A DNA stretch of 64,000 nucleotides from Salegentibacter_A chungangensis (GTDB taxonomy: Bacteria; Bacteroidota; Bacteroidia; Flavobacteriales; Flavobacteriaceae): contig NZ_JBHTLI010000001.1 in NCBI RefSeq assembly GCF_042678405.1, positions 1,054,001 through 1,118,000 of the forward strand, given 5' to 3'. The position numbers and the translations under genes were made by a program. Below are positions 23,988 through 33,366 of this stretch, one piece after another; within the stretch, counting starts at the first letter, position 1, and every line of letters begins with the position of its first letter. The notes beneath the pieces are model-generated. The model was not told where the DNA came from. It saw only the letters and a program-made list of their open reading frames with translations, and ran no database searches.

Positions 23988-24870
23988 GTTCGGCAAACAG
24001 GCTTTCCAGGTTCTTGGTTTTTCTGTTTAGCTGCACCGTTTTCAGACCGTTATCGTGTGCGAAATCAAAAACAACAGGTCTCATATCTTTTTGGGTATCG
24101 AAGGTGAGTTCGTAGGCAAATCCGCCTAAACTCTTCATCGACTTCAAATTCGGTAATTTCTTTATAGCGACATTCTCGATCTGGTAATCAAATTCCACCA
24201 GGATCACCTGTTCCTCTTCATTTCTTAGATCCTCCAGCTTTTTATCGGCTACGATCTCCCCGTTGTTAATGATGATCACCCGTTCGCAAATGGCTTCCAC
24301 CTCCTGCATAATATGAGTGGAAAGGAAAACAGTTTTGTCTTTGCCAATGTTTTTGATAAGATTCCTGATCTCTGCCAGCTGGTTCGGGTCAAGCCCGGTG
24401 GTGGGTTCGTCCAGGATGAGAACATCGGGATTATGAAGCAGGGCAGAGGCTATCCCCACTCTTTGCCGGTACCCCTTGGACAGCTGTTCTATCTTCTTGT
24501 TCGCTTCAGGGCTAAGTCCGGTAAGTTTGATTACCTCCTCGATCCTGTTCTTGTCAATTCCGTAGATCTTCGCGTTGAAGCCTAGGTATTCTCTCACGAA
24601 CATATCTGTATACAACGGGTTATGTTCAGGAAGGTAACCGATATTCTTCTGGATCTCGTGTATGTCGTCCTGCACCGAAAGTCCGTTTACCTTGGCGATG
24701 CCTTCTGAAGGAGGCAGGTATCCGGTAAGGATCTTCATCAATGTGGATTTTCCTGCTCCGTTCGGGCCTAAGAATCCAACGATTTCACCTCTCTCAATGG
24801 AAAAGGAAACTGAATTCAGCGCTTTTTGCTCTCCGTAAAACTTGGATATTTCTTCAACCGAAACCGACAT
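23974..24870 (-). CDS. gldA: Gliding motility ABC transporter ATP-binding protein
   Basis: This 298-residue ABC ATPase has Walker A GPNGAGKST near 35-43, signature LSKGYRQRVG, Walker B VLILDEP and an H-loop histidine in STHIMQEV. The sequence fits GldA, which works with GldF and GldG in Bacteroidota gliding and type IX secretion-linked motility. gldFG are not adjacent. The start is taken at 24870 (MSVSVEEISKFYG) rather than nine codons upstream, since the family begins there. Its tail overlaps the GIN-domain gene. Confidence 0.88.
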   Translation of the reverse strand: MSVSVEEISKFYGEQKALNSVSFSIERGEIVGFLGPNGAGKSTLMKILTGYLPPSEGIAKVNGLSVQDDIHEIQKNIGYLPEHNPLYTDMFVREYLGFNAKIYGIDKNRIEEVIKLTGLSPEANKKIEQLSKGYRQRVGIASALLHNPDVLILDEPTTGLDPNQLAEIRNLIKNIGKDKTVFLSTHIMQEVEAICERVIIINNGEIVADKKLEDLRNEEEQVILVEFDYQIENVAIKKLPNLKSMKSLGGFAYELTFDTQKDMRPVVFDFAHDNGLKTVQLNRKTKNLESLFAELTQK

Positions 24871-25108
24871 AGCTGGATTTTTTTCAAAAGTAATCATTAA
24901 TTTTTTCCTCCGTATATGGAGGGCAATTCCTTCAATAGGAATAACGGGAAAATACCCGATGAATTATTCGGAATTTCAGGAAACTGCTGACTTTATTCTT
25001 TGAAGATTCGGTTAAAAAATCATTTGGATTTTGACAATTCCTGAAAAGTTTGAAAAAGGTTTTTCATTTTGAAATTAAATACTACTTTAGTCGTTCAAAG
25101 TTAAAGCA

Positions 25109-25186
25109 ATGAACGGAGTTTTTACCTGGAACGCATTCTATTATTTTTATTTCTATTTCGGAAATAGGAACGGGAATGCTATGTAA
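25109..25186 (+). CDS. Phe/Tyr-rich attenuator leader peptide (25 aa)
   Basis: The ORF encodes MNGVFTWNA, then FYYFYFYF at residues 10-17, then GNRNGNAM and a TAA stop. Eight aromatic codons in a row, plus Trp7 and Phe5, precede the Phe/Tyr biosynthesis operon. A strong terminator follows 19 nt after the stop. CGGGA (25171-25175), just after the aromatic run, is complementary to TCCCG (25213-25217) in the terminator's 5' arm. A ribosome stalled on Phe/Tyr codons would let these pair and block the terminator; one reaching the stop would not. The logic is that of enterobacterial pheL, but the sequence is unrelated. A promoter is only weakly visible (TACTTTAG at 25083-25090). Confidence 0.82.
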   Translation: MNGVFTWNAFYYFYFYFGNRNGNAM

Positions 25187-25205
25187 TTACTTCATAAGAT
25201 TATAT

Positions 25206-25240
25206 AAAAAAGTCCCGATTTAAAGTCGGGACTTTTTTTT
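25206..25240 (+). terminator. Attenuator terminator of the Phe/Tyr operon
   Basis: GTCCCGA (25212-25218) pairs with TCGGGAC (25226-25232). The stem is extended by six A-T pairs and is followed by eight T. It ends 14 nt before the pheA ATG. Confidence 0.92.
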
Positions 25241-25253
25241 ATTCAAATTTTAA

Positions 25254-26078
25254 ATGGAAAAGATTATCGGAATTCAGGGAATACAGGGCTCATTTCATCA
25301 TCTGGTGGCACAGCAATATTACGGGGAAGGTATCCCAGTGCTGGAGTGTATGTCTTTCCAGGAAGTTGCCAATAGCCTGGTGGATGGCCGTTCCAGTGAA
25401 GGGGTGATGGCAATAGAGAATTCCATTGCGGGTTCAATTTTGCCTAATTACGCACTTATAGACGAGCATAACCTGAAGGTGGTCGGGGAGCATTACATTC
25501 CTATAGATATGAACCTGATGGCTCTGCCGGGCCAGGAGATAGAAGATATCAAAAAGGTGTATTCCCATCCTATGGCGCTGCTTCAGTGCAAGCAGTTCTT
25601 TAAGGGATATCCGCATATCAAGCTCATTGAAGATGCAGATACTGCTGAAGCGGCGAAGCGGATCTCAGAAAAAGGTTCGAAGCACGTGGCGGCCGTGGCC
25701 AGCAGGTCGGCAGCCGAGATCTTCGGGCTTAATATTCTGAAGGAAAGTATTCATACCAAGAAGAGCAATGCCACCCGTTTTTTGATCCTGAGCACGCAGC
25801 TGAAGGAACCCAATGGGGAGAAAATCGATAAGGCTTCTTTGAAATTTGAACTTGAAAGTAAACGCGGCAGCCTGGTCTCGGTACTGAATATCGTAAGGGA
25901 TTTTAACCTTGATATGACCAAGATACAGAGTATGCCGATAATTGAGACGCCCTGGAAATATTCATTCTTTATAGATGTGACCTTCGAAGATTATGAAGAA
26001 TTTCTGAAAGCAATGGACATTCTAAAGGCGATGACGGAAGAATTAAAAGTATTAGGAACTTACAGAAACCGCTTATAA
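25254..26078 (+). CDS. pheA: Prephenate dehydratase
   Basis: This 274-residue enzyme makes phenylpyruvate from prephenate. The catalytic TRF motif is seen in SNATRFLIL near 174. The C-terminal ACT domain has ESKRGSLVSVLNIV, the phenylalanine-binding region, so feedback by Phe is likely. It has no chorismate mutase domain; that activity is fused to the DAHP synthase three genes downstream. It is the first gene after the Phe/Tyr attenuator. The next gene starts at its last base (TAATG). Confidence 0.94.
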   Translation: MEKIIGIQGIQGSFHHLVAQQYYGEGIPVLECMSFQEVANSLVDGRSSEGVMAIENSIAGSILPNYALIDEHNLKVVGEHYIPIDMNLMALPGQEIEDIKKVYSHPMALLQCKQFFKGYPHIKLIEDADTAEAAKRISEKGSKHVAAVASRSAAEIFGLNILKESIHTKKSNATRFLILSTQLKEPNGEKIDKASLKFELESKRGSLVSVLNIVRDFNLDMTKIQSMPIIETPWKYSFFIDVTFEDYEEFLKAMDILKAMTEELKVLGTYRNRL

Positions 26079-27226
26079 TGATACAGCAGGCAACAAGATT
26101 AGATCACGTAAAGGAATACTATTTCTCGGCTAAGCTTAGAGAGGTAAGGGCTCTGGAGGCACAGGGGAAGCCTGTCATTAATCTGGGGATAGGCAGTCCT
26201 GACCTGCCGCCACCCCCGCAGGTGATTGCAGAACTGAATGAAGCAATGGCTAATCCTGCTGCACACCAGTATCAGCCTTACAAGGGGACGGGGGACTTCA
26301 GAAAAGCCATTCAGGAATTCTATAAAAATCATTATGACGTAAAACTGGATCCCGATACCGAGATATTGCCGCTTATGGGGAGTAAGGAAGGGATCACCCA
26401 TATTTCAATGGCCTTTTTGAACGAAGGCGATGAGGTGTTGATCCCCAATCCCGGATACCCCACTTATACTTCGGTAACAAAACTGGTGGGAGCCAGGCCC
26501 GTTTATTATGAACTTAATGAAGAAAGCAACTGGAATCCTGATCTCAAGGCCCTGGAGAAATCAGACCTAAGCAAGGTAAAGCTGATGTGGGTGAATTATC
26601 CTCATATGCCAACGGGAGCTTCAGCCGATAAAGCCGTGTTCAAGGAACTGGTGGAATTTGCTAAAAAACATAAGATCCTGATCGTAAATGATAATCCATA
26701 CAGTTTTATTCTGAACGATCATCCTAAAAGTATCCTGGAGACCGAAGGAGCCAGGGAGGTGGTTCTTGAACTGAACTCCCTGAGCAAGAGCTTCAATATG
26801 GCCGGATGGCGTATAGGGATGGTTTGCGGAAGTGAGAAGAACTTGCAAAGTATCCTGAAGGTGAAGACGAATATGGACAGCGGGATGTTCTATCCCTTGC
26901 AGGCTGGAGCAGCCGCGGCCCTGAGGCTTCCGAAAAAATGGTTTGAGTCACAGAATAAGATCTATGCTGCCAGAAAGGAAAAAGTGAATGAGCTTTTAAC
27001 ACAGCTTAACTGTAAACCATCGGCAGATCAAACGGGAATGTTCGTTTGGGCCAAAGTACCAAACGGCACAACTTCTGAAAAATTTGTGGATGACCTGTTA
27101 CATAAGCATAGCATTTTTATAGCACCGGGCTTCATTTTCGGGAGCCGGGGAGAGGGCTATGTGAGGTTCTCGCTTTGCGCAGCCGAAGAGAAAATAGAAA
27201 CCGCCATTAAAAGGATAAAGAAATGA
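26078..27226 (+). CDS. Class I/II aminotransferase, probably aromatic
   Basis: This 382-residue fold-type I PLP aminotransferase has its PLP lysine in SLSKSFNMAGWRIG near 236, and NYPHMPTGA and NDNPYSF are the expected cofactor contacts. The sequence resembles the DapC/DapL-like and aromatic aminotransferase group. Its place between pheA and tyrA points to transamination of phenylpyruvate and 4-hydroxyphenylpyruvate. It overlaps both neighbours by 1-4 nt. Confidence 0.87.
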   Translation: MIQQATRLDHVKEYYFSAKLREVRALEAQGKPVINLGIGSPDLPPPPQVIAELNEAMANPAAHQYQPYKGTGDFRKAIQEFYKNHYDVKLDPDTEILPLMGSKEGITHISMAFLNEGDEVLIPNPGYPTYTSVTKLVGARPVYYELNEESNWNPDLKALEKSDLSKVKLMWVNYPHMPTGASADKAVFKELVEFAKKHKILIVNDNPYSFILNDHPKSILETEGAREVVLELNSLSKSFNMAGWRIGMVCGSEKNLQSILKVKTNMDSGMFYPLQAGAAAALRLPKKWFESQNKIYAARKEKVNELLTQLNCKPSADQTGMFVWAKVPNGTTSEKFVDDLLHKHSIFIAPGFIFGSRGEGYVRFSLCAAEEKIETAIKRIKK

Positions 27227-28086
27227 GAGTACAGGTAATAGGAATAGGATTGATAGGCGGCTCTTTTGCCCTGGATCTGAGATCTGAATTCAGGGAGGTG
27301 AAGATCCTTGGAACAGATTCCAATAAAGAGCATCTGGAAAAGGCCCTTGAACTGGGGCTTGTGGATGAAGCCGCTGAAATTTCGGAAGTTGCAAAAGCCG
27401 ATGTGGTCATAGTTGCGGTGCCTGTGGATGTGAGCATTAAAGTGACTAAAGAGGTGCTTGATCTGGCAGGAGAAAATACACTGGTTTTTGATGCGGGATC
27501 TACTAAAGAAGGGATCTGCAATGAACTGGCCGGGCACTCAAAAAGGAGAAACTTTCTGGCTGTTCATCCCATTTCGGGGACCGAGTTTTCAGGGCCGGAA
27601 GCTGCCATCTCAAACCTTTACAGGAATAAGACCAATATTATCTGTGAAGTGGAAAAGACCGCTTTTAAGCTTCAGGAGAGGGCGCTGGAGATATTCCAAA
27701 GACTTGGAATGAGGATCAGGTATATGGATCCCAAAGCTCACGACAGGCATATAGCATATGTGTCGCATCTGTCCCATATCAGTTCCTTTATGCTCGGAAA
27801 AACGGTGCTGGAAAAGGAGCAGAATGAGCGTGATATTTTCGATCTTGCGGGAAGCGGATTTGCCTCTACGGTAAGGCTGGCAAAAAGCTCTCCGGCAATG
27901 TGGACCCCAATTTTCAGGGAAAACAAGACCAACGTGCTGGAGACATTAAATGAATATATAAACAATCTAACCGATTTCAGGAACCTTATAGAAAAAGACG
28001 AATTTGAGAGGGTTTTTGAAGAAATGGAAAGAACGAATCATATAAAAGATATTTTAAACGGAATTAATTCCACTGTAAAACTGTAG
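27223..28086 (+). CDS. tyrA: Prephenate dehydrogenase
   Basis: This 287-residue NAD(P)-dependent enzyme oxidatively decarboxylates prephenate to 4-hydroxyphenylpyruvate. The Rossmann start GIGLIGGSFALDL is at the N-terminus, HPISGTE near 109 carries the catalytic region, and SHLSHISSFML near 183 contributes the substrate-binding histidines. No chorismate mutase or ACT domain is attached. It overlaps the aminotransferase by 4 nt and precedes the next gene by 3 nt. Confidence 0.92.
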   Translation: MRVQVIGIGLIGGSFALDLRSEFREVKILGTDSNKEHLEKALELGLVDEAAEISEVAKADVVIVAVPVDVSIKVTKEVLDLAGENTLVFDAGSTKEGICNELAGHSKRRNFLAVHPISGTEFSGPEAAISNLYRNKTNIICEVEKTAFKLQERALEIFQRLGMRIRYMDPKAHDRHIAYVSHLSHISSFMLGKTVLEKEQNERDIFDLAGSGFASTVRLAKSSPAMWTPIFRENKTNVLETLNEYINNLTDFRNLIEKDEFERVFEEMERTNHIKDILNGINSTVKL

Positions 28087-28089
28087 AAT

Positions 28090-29175
28090 ATGGAAAACAA
28101 GAAAGAACTCAGAAACTGGTTAGACGATTTTGGCCTTGACCACCCGTTGGTAATTGCGGGGCCTTGTAGTGCCGAGACGGAAGAGCAGGTACTTACAATT
28201 GCACATCAGCTTAAAGATACCGATGCCACGGTTTTGCGGGCGGGAATCTGGAAACCCAGAACAAGGCCGGGAAACTTTGAAGGTGTGGGAGCTCTTGGTC
28301 TGAAATGGCTTCAGAAGGCCAAGGAAGAAACGGGAATGCTTACCACTACAGAGGTGGCTAATCCTCATCACGTAGACCTTGCGCTGAAACACGATGTGGA
28401 TATCCTGTGGATTGGGGCTCGTACCACGGTGTCACCTTTCATCGTTCAGGAGATCGCTGATGCCCTTAAGGGAACCGATAAGACCGTACTGGTAAAAAAT
28501 CCGGTGAACCCCGATCTTTCATTATGGCTTGGAGCCGTTGAACGTTTGTATACTGCCGATATCAATAATCTTGGGGTGATCCATCGCGGATTCTCGAGCT
28601 ATGAGAAGACGAAATACCGAAACAATCCGGAATGGCAGATCGCTATCGAATTGCAGAATAAATTTCCTGACCTGCCACTAATCCTTGACCCTTCACATAT
28701 TGCGGGAAGAAGGGATATTATTTTTGACCTGTGCCAGACCGGGCTTGACCTTAATTACGACGGGCTAATGGTGGAAACCCATCATACTCCTGATAAAGCC
28801 TGGAGTGATGCGGCACAACAGATAACCCCTGAAACCCTTGTTCAGATTATGAAAGACCTGAAGATCAGGAAGGAGGTTTCTGAAAGTGAAGAATTTCAGA
28901 AAAAACTAAGCAATCTAAGGGCAAAGATAGATGTGGCCGATAATAAGCTGATCGAACTGCTTTCAAAAAGAATGAAGATCGCCGAGGAGATCGGGCAGGT
29001 GAAGAAGTCCCAGAACGTTGCCATACTTCAGTCAAAGCGCTGGAACGAGATCCTTGGGAAAATGGTGCTTGAGGGAGAGCAGCACGGGCTAAGCGAAGAA
29101 TTTATCCTGCGTTTATTTAAAGCAGTTCACCAGGAATCCATTAATCACCAGAAAAAGGTGTTGCACGATCAATAG
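28090..29175 (+). CDS. DAHP synthase / chorismate mutase fusion
   Basis: This 361-residue bifunctional protein has residues 1-265 as a DAHP synthase of the KDO8P-synthase-like type (IAGPCSAETEEQV, RAGIWKPRTRPG, DPSHIAGRRDI) and residues 270-361 as an AroQ-type chorismate mutase (RAKIDVADNKLIELLSKRMKIAEEIG). In such fusions the mutase often acts as the allosteric sensor for prephenate/chorismate. It gives the operon both its entry enzyme and its branch-point mutase, completing pheA and tyrA, which lack the mutase. Confidence 0.94.
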   Translation: MENKKELRNWLDDFGLDHPLVIAGPCSAETEEQVLTIAHQLKDTDATVLRAGIWKPRTRPGNFEGVGALGLKWLQKAKEETGMLTTTEVANPHHVDLALKHDVDILWIGARTTVSPFIVQEIADALKGTDKTVLVKNPVNPDLSLWLGAVERLYTADINNLGVIHRGFSSYEKTKYRNNPEWQIAIELQNKFPDLPLILDPSHIAGRRDIIFDLCQTGLDLNYDGLMVETHHTPDKAWSDAAQQITPETLVQIMKDLKIRKEVSESEEFQKKLSNLRAKIDVADNKLIELLSKRMKIAEEIGQVKKSQNVAILQSKRWNEILGKMVLEGEQHGLSEEFILRLFKAVHQESINHQKKVLHDQ

Positions 29176-29200
29176 AAAATCAGTGTTTTCCATAAAAAAG

Positions 29201-29232
29201 AAACCTCACGGGAAATTGCCGTGAGGTTTTTA
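29201..29232. terminator. Terminator of the Phe/Tyr operon (bidirectional)
   Basis: AAACCTCACGG (29201-29211) pairs perfectly with CCGTGAGGTTT (29219-29229). T-rich sequence follows on the plus strand and A-rich sequence precedes it, so it can also serve the convergent gene ending at 29251. Confidence 0.88.
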
Positions 29233-29250
29233 TTTAATCTGGAACGGAAA

Positions 29251-29898
29251 TTATTTTGTATAGGCTAAGCGTCTGGAAGCTTTTCTCATTAGTTTATTAA
29301 TAAGCTGATCTGTACTGCTACCCAGTCCTCCGGCTACTCTTTTGTTGTAGTTCCAAAGCAACTCCCCGGTACCGGCATTGTTGACGCTCATATTTATGGT
29401 TGCTGAATTGGTGGTGCCCCAAAAGCCAACAAGAAGGCCCAGGGCTATGGAAGCTCCTTCAGACATAGGTTTGTCGGTTTCAAAGTTTCCGCTTATCACG
29501 GCATCAACACCAAGAATTTCGGCAAGCTCTTCAGAAGTGTGAAGAGCGGTGTCTTCTATATTGTTCTGGTATAATAAGGCATTAGTTCTTTTAGGATCCT
29601 GAACATCTATAAACAGATCGCCCCTTTTTTTTCTTTTTAAGAACCAGGAATACATTGAACTCTGGATGGCAAGGCCTTCACCTTTTTCAAGTTCTTTTAA
29701 ATCTTCCACGGTGATTTCCTTCATTTGTTTAGGACGTAACTTTACCTTTGCCTGAAATGGGATAATTGCGATCTTTTTATGGTCTTTTGCAATGCTTTCA
29801 AAATCGGGATGTTCAAAGAGATTAGTTTGGGCGTTAGAAGAAAACCCTGTAAGCAGGACCATAAGGCCGATAAATAATTTAAATGTAATTTTGCTCAT
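29251..29898 (-). CDS. Secreted protein of unknown function, CsgG/GNA1162-like fold possible
   Basis: This 215-residue protein has a signal peptide (MSKITFKLFIGLMVLLTGFSSNA, cut before QTN). The stretch KKIAIIPFQAKV, followed by a helix and the later GVDAVISGNFETD, recalls CsgG/LpoB/GNA1162-type periplasmic proteins, but I do not recognise a defined family. A hydrophobic Gly-rich segment (EGASIALGLLVGFWGTT) lies in the middle. A -7 element TATATTTG (29934-29927) precedes it. It is monocistronic and convergent with the Phe/Tyr operon. Confidence 0.75.
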   Translation of the reverse strand: MSKITFKLFIGLMVLLTGFSSNAQTNLFEHPDFESIAKDHKKIAIIPFQAKVKLRPKQMKEITVEDLKELEKGEGLAIQSSMYSWFLKRKKRGDLFIDVQDPKRTNALLYQNNIEDTALHTSEELAEILGVDAVISGNFETDKPMSEGASIALGLLVGFWGTTNSATINMSVNNAGTGELLWNYNKRVAGGLGSSTDQLINKLMRKASRRLAYTK

Positions 29899-29983
29899 AT
29901 TAAATATTGTATTTTGATTAGTGTATCAAATATATCTTAAAAAAATTAACATTTGTTAGAAAAAATCTTCTGGAGCTGAAATA

Positions 29984-30937
29984 ATGAAAGGAACGGTATA
30001 TAAATCTACAGGAAGCTGGTATCAGGTTAAGTCGGAGGATGACGGGAAATTCTATGATTGCCGGCTGAAGGGGAAATTCAGGATCAAGGGAATCAAGAAT
30101 ACGAACCCCGTAGCTGTGGGAGACAAGGTGGTTTTCGACCTGGAAGATAAGGCTGAAGAGGTTGTTGGGGTCATAAAGAAAATAGAGGAGCGCGATAATT
30201 ATATTATCAGGCGATCGGTAAATCTTTCCAAACAAACCCATATCATTGCGGCCAATATAGACCAGGTGTTCCTGTTGGTTACGTTGAATAACCCGCCTAC
30301 GTTTACCACTTTCATCGATCGTTTTCTGGTTACGGCTGAGGCCTATGACGTAAAAGCGGTCTTACTTTTCAATAAAATAGATACCTATAACGAAGAGGAG
30401 CTGGCCGAGATCAAGTTCCTGGCTGCATTATACAGAAATGTGGGTTATGAGTGTGTCGGGATTTCAGCCAAGACCGGAAAGAATGTAGATAAGGTTAAAG
30501 AAATGATGACCGGAAGGACCAGTATGTTCTCGGGGCATAGTGGAACCGGAAAATCAACGCTTATCAATGCTATTGAACCCGGTATGAACCTTAAAACTTC
30601 TGAAATTTCAGAGCAGCATAAACAGGGTCAGCATACTACCACTTTTGCCGAGATGTTTGATCTTAGCTTTGACGCCCGCATTATTGACACCCCTGGAATC
30701 AAAGGTTTTGGTGTTGTGGATATAGAGCGGGAAGAACTTGGGGATTTCTTTCCGGAGTTTTTCAGACTAAAGCAAAATTGTAAATTTCACAACTGTCTTC
30801 ACCTTAACGAGCCCAAGTGTGCCGTAAAGCAGGCCCTGGAAGAAGGAGAGATCGCCTGGTCCAGGTATAAAAGTTATTTGCAGATCCTGGAGGGAGAAGA
30901 CGATAATTACCGAATTGATAATTATTCAAAGAAATGA
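29984..30937 (+). CDS. rsgA: Ribosome small-subunit maturation GTPase RsgA
   Basis: This 317-residue circularly permuted GTPase has an N-terminal OB domain, then G4 (FNKID), G1 (GHSGTGKSTLIN near 186) and G3 (DTPGI) in that permuted order. The C-terminal zinc site CKFHNCLHLNEPKC follows. It helps late 30S assembly. dtd overlaps its end by 4 nt. Confidence 0.95.
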   Translation: MKGTVYKSTGSWYQVKSEDDGKFYDCRLKGKFRIKGIKNTNPVAVGDKVVFDLEDKAEEVVGVIKKIEERDNYIIRRSVNLSKQTHIIAANIDQVFLLVTLNNPPTFTTFIDRFLVTAEAYDVKAVLLFNKIDTYNEEELAEIKFLAALYRNVGYECVGISAKTGKNVDKVKEMMTGRTSMFSGHSGTGKSTLINAIEPGMNLKTSEISEQHKQGQHTTTFAEMFDLSFDARIIDTPGIKGFGVVDIEREELGDFFPEFFRLKQNCKFHNCLHLNEPKCAVKQALEEGEIAWSRYKSYLQILEGEDDNYRIDNYSKK

Positions 30938-31386
30938 GAGTAGTATTACAAAGGGTTTCAGAAGCCTCTGTAACCATCGATGAAAAAGTTAAATCGGAAA
31001 TTGGAAAAGGACTCCTCATCCTGTTGGGAATAGAGGATGAAGACTCCAGGGAAGATATTGGCTGGCTTTGTAATAAAATCGCCAAAATGAGGATTTTTAA
31101 TGATGAAAAGGGGGTGATGAACGATTCTTTGTTAGATGTAAGCGGTAGTGCAATCGTAGTAAGTCAGTTTACGCTTCACGCGAGTACCAGGAAGGGGAAT
31201 CGCCCCAGTTATATCAAGGCGACTAAACCCGAAGTTGCTATTCCGCTATACGAAGAATTTGTCTCCGCTCTGGAGGAAACATTGGGGAAAAATGTTGGTA
31301 CAGGAGAGTTTGGAGCCGATATGAAAGTTTCACTTATCAATGACGGACCTGTCACAATCTTAATAGATTCTAAAAATAGAAGTTAA
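30934..31386 (+). CDS. dtd: D-aminoacyl-tRNA deacylase
   Basis: This 150-residue enzyme of normal length removes D-amino acids from mischarged tRNA. The active-site motif SQFTL is near 78 and the Gly-cisPro region NDGPVTI is near 137. The start overlaps the rsgA stop (ATGA). Confidence 0.95.
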   Translation: MRVVLQRVSEASVTIDEKVKSEIGKGLLILLGIEDEDSREDIGWLCNKIAKMRIFNDEKGVMNDSLLDVSGSAIVVSQFTLHASTRKGNRPSYIKATKPEVAIPLYEEFVSALEETLGKNVGTGEFGADMKVSLINDGPVTILIDSKNRS

Positions 31387-31438
31387 AAAGAGTTAAATTT
31401 TTAATATATTGCCGTTCTAAACAACTCAAGTTCTACGA

Positions 31439-33355
31439 ATGCGCAAATTATTCTGTTTGTTGCTCGTGCTGGCTTCATCTTCCCTACTTGGCCAGGAGAG
31501 TGACTATTCCGTAAGTGCGATCCCTGCTAGCTTAAAGAAAAATGCCAATGCTGTTGTTAGAAAACAAAGTATTGAGGTAGATGTTGAATCTGTTAACAAG
31601 CAGGTGATGCGTCTTACCCGGGTTGTCACTGTGCTCAATGATTACGGAGACCGTTATGTTCGTGCCTACGAGTTTTATGATGATGAAACCAAGATCAAAC
31701 ATCAGCGCGCTTATATCTATGATAAGAGTGGAGAAGAGATAGAAAAGATAAAAGAAAAGGATTTTCGCGACCGCAGTATGGTAAGCGATAATAACCTATA
31801 TGACGACTCCAGACTGAGTTACCTGGAATATACTCCCCGGGAATATCCATACACCGTTGTTTATGAAAGTGAGGTGGAAAGTGGTTCTACTGCTTTTTTG
31901 AGGTCCTGGCGACCTTTGCCTTCTTATTATTTAAGTGTGGAGCAGTCTTCTTATAAGCTTAGAAATCCAAGCCATATTCCCATAAGGTTTCAGGAATTGA
32001 ACCTGGATAGTCTTGACCTTAAGAAAGCCACTTCTCAATTTGAATTAGATTATGCAGTGAATAATTTGCCCGCCTATAAATATGAACCACTTAGCCCAGA
32101 TCTTGAGGATTTTATGCCACAGGTAAGGGTGGCCCTAAAGAACTTTTCGCTTGTAGGGGTTGAAGGAAGGGCTGATAACTGGAAGGATTTTGGAAAATGG
32201 CAGTATGAAAATCTGCTGAAGGGAACCGATGAGCTTTCAAGCGGGACCGTTGAAAAAATAAGCAATCTGATAGCCAGTGCCGAAACAGAAAGGGAAAAAG
32301 CCAGGCTAATCTATGAATATGTTCAGGAAAAGACCAGATATATAAGTGTTCAGCTTGGCATTGGAGGCTGGAAGCCTATGAAAGCTTCAGATGTGGACCG
32401 CCTGGGGTATGGAGATTGTAAAGCCCTTACCAATTATACAAGAGCTTTGCTGGATTCCCAAGGGATCGCATCAAATTATGCTGTGGTATTTGCGGGAGAT
32501 GAAATAACCGATATAGACGGAGATTTCGCTTCAATGCAGGGAAATCACGTGATCCTGAATGTGCCTCAGGAAGAAGGAGATGACATCTGGCTGGAATGTA
32601 CCAGTCAAACTCATCCTTTCGATTACTTAGGGGACTTCACCGACAACCGAAATGTATTGCTGGTAAAGCCCGAAGGCGGAGAGATCGTTAAAACACGAAA
32701 GTATTCTGCCAGTGATAATAACAGGGATATAAACTGCCTGGTGAAGCTTGATAAAGACGGGAATTATTCCGCAGAGATAGTGAGGAGCAGTACAGGAGTG
32801 GAATACGGGAATATTTATCCGTTAAAAGACCAGAGTGAAGACGACATAGAAAACTTTTACCTGGAAGGCTGGGGACACCTGCACAGTCTTGAAATTGAAA
32901 CCAAGGATTTCCATAATGACAGGAAGAATCAGGTATTTACCGAGAAGCTAAAAGTGAATGGAAAGAAACTGGCTACTCCTGCGGGAAACCGGCTTTTGCT
33001 CTCGCTTAACTTTCTGCTCCCCGATATTTACAGGCTTCAACGAGATGAAGACCGGAATAAACCGGTGGAGATCTTAAGAGGCGAGTCCCAGAAAGAGCAT
33101 TTTAAATATGTTTTGCCGGCCGGGTTCAAGGTAGAGGCTCTTCCGGAAAATATAGATCTGGAAAATGAATTTGGAAAATTCAGATTTCAGTGTGAACTCA
33201 AAGAAGAGGAAGGCGCAAAGGTTATAGATGTGAAAAGGAATTATGTAATTAATGAAGGTAAGTGGCCTGCAGCTTCTTTTTCAGAATTCAGAAACTTTAT
33301 GAACAAGATCAATATATCGTGCAATCAAAAAGCTGTGATTGTTACAACCAACTAA
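31439..33355 (+). CDS. Secreted DUF3857 / transglutaminase-like protein (catalytic residues present)
   Basis: This 638-residue exported protein has signal peptide MRKLFCLLLVLASSSLLG, a DUF3857 domain (about 50-230) and a transglutaminase core. Cys327 in YGDCKALTN and His370 in GNHVILN sit where the catalytic residues are expected; the third residue is less clear (WLECTSQ). The C-terminal third is a DUF2569-like beta domain. The family's substrate is unknown, with a periplasmic peptidase or crosslinking role possible. A second protein of the same architecture follows, 12 nt downstream. Confidence 0.85.
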   Translation: MRKLFCLLLVLASSSLLGQESDYSVSAIPASLKKNANAVVRKQSIEVDVESVNKQVMRLTRVVTVLNDYGDRYVRAYEFYDDETKIKHQRAYIYDKSGEEIEKIKEKDFRDRSMVSDNNLYDDSRLSYLEYTPREYPYTVVYESEVESGSTAFLRSWRPLPSYYLSVEQSSYKLRNPSHIPIRFQELNLDSLDLKKATSQFELDYAVNNLPAYKYEPLSPDLEDFMPQVRVALKNFSLVGVEGRADNWKDFGKWQYENLLKGTDELSSGTVEKISNLIASAETEREKARLIYEYVQEKTRYISVQLGIGGWKPMKASDVDRLGYGDCKALTNYTRALLDSQGIASNYAVVFAGDEITDIDGDFASMQGNHVILNVPQEEGDDIWLECTSQTHPFDYLGDFTDNRNVLLVKPEGGEIVKTRKYSASDNNRDINCLVKLDKDGNYSAEIVRSSTGVEYGNIYPLKDQSEDDIENFYLEGWGHLHSLEIETKDFHNDRKNQVFTEKLKVNGKKLATPAGNRLLLSLNFLLPDIYRLQRDEDRNKPVEILRGESQKEHFKYVLPAGFKVEALPENIDLENEFGKFRFQCELKEEEGAKVIDVKRNYVINEGKWPAASFSEFRNFMNKINISCNQKAVIVTTN

Positions 33356-33366
33356 ACTTTACTATT

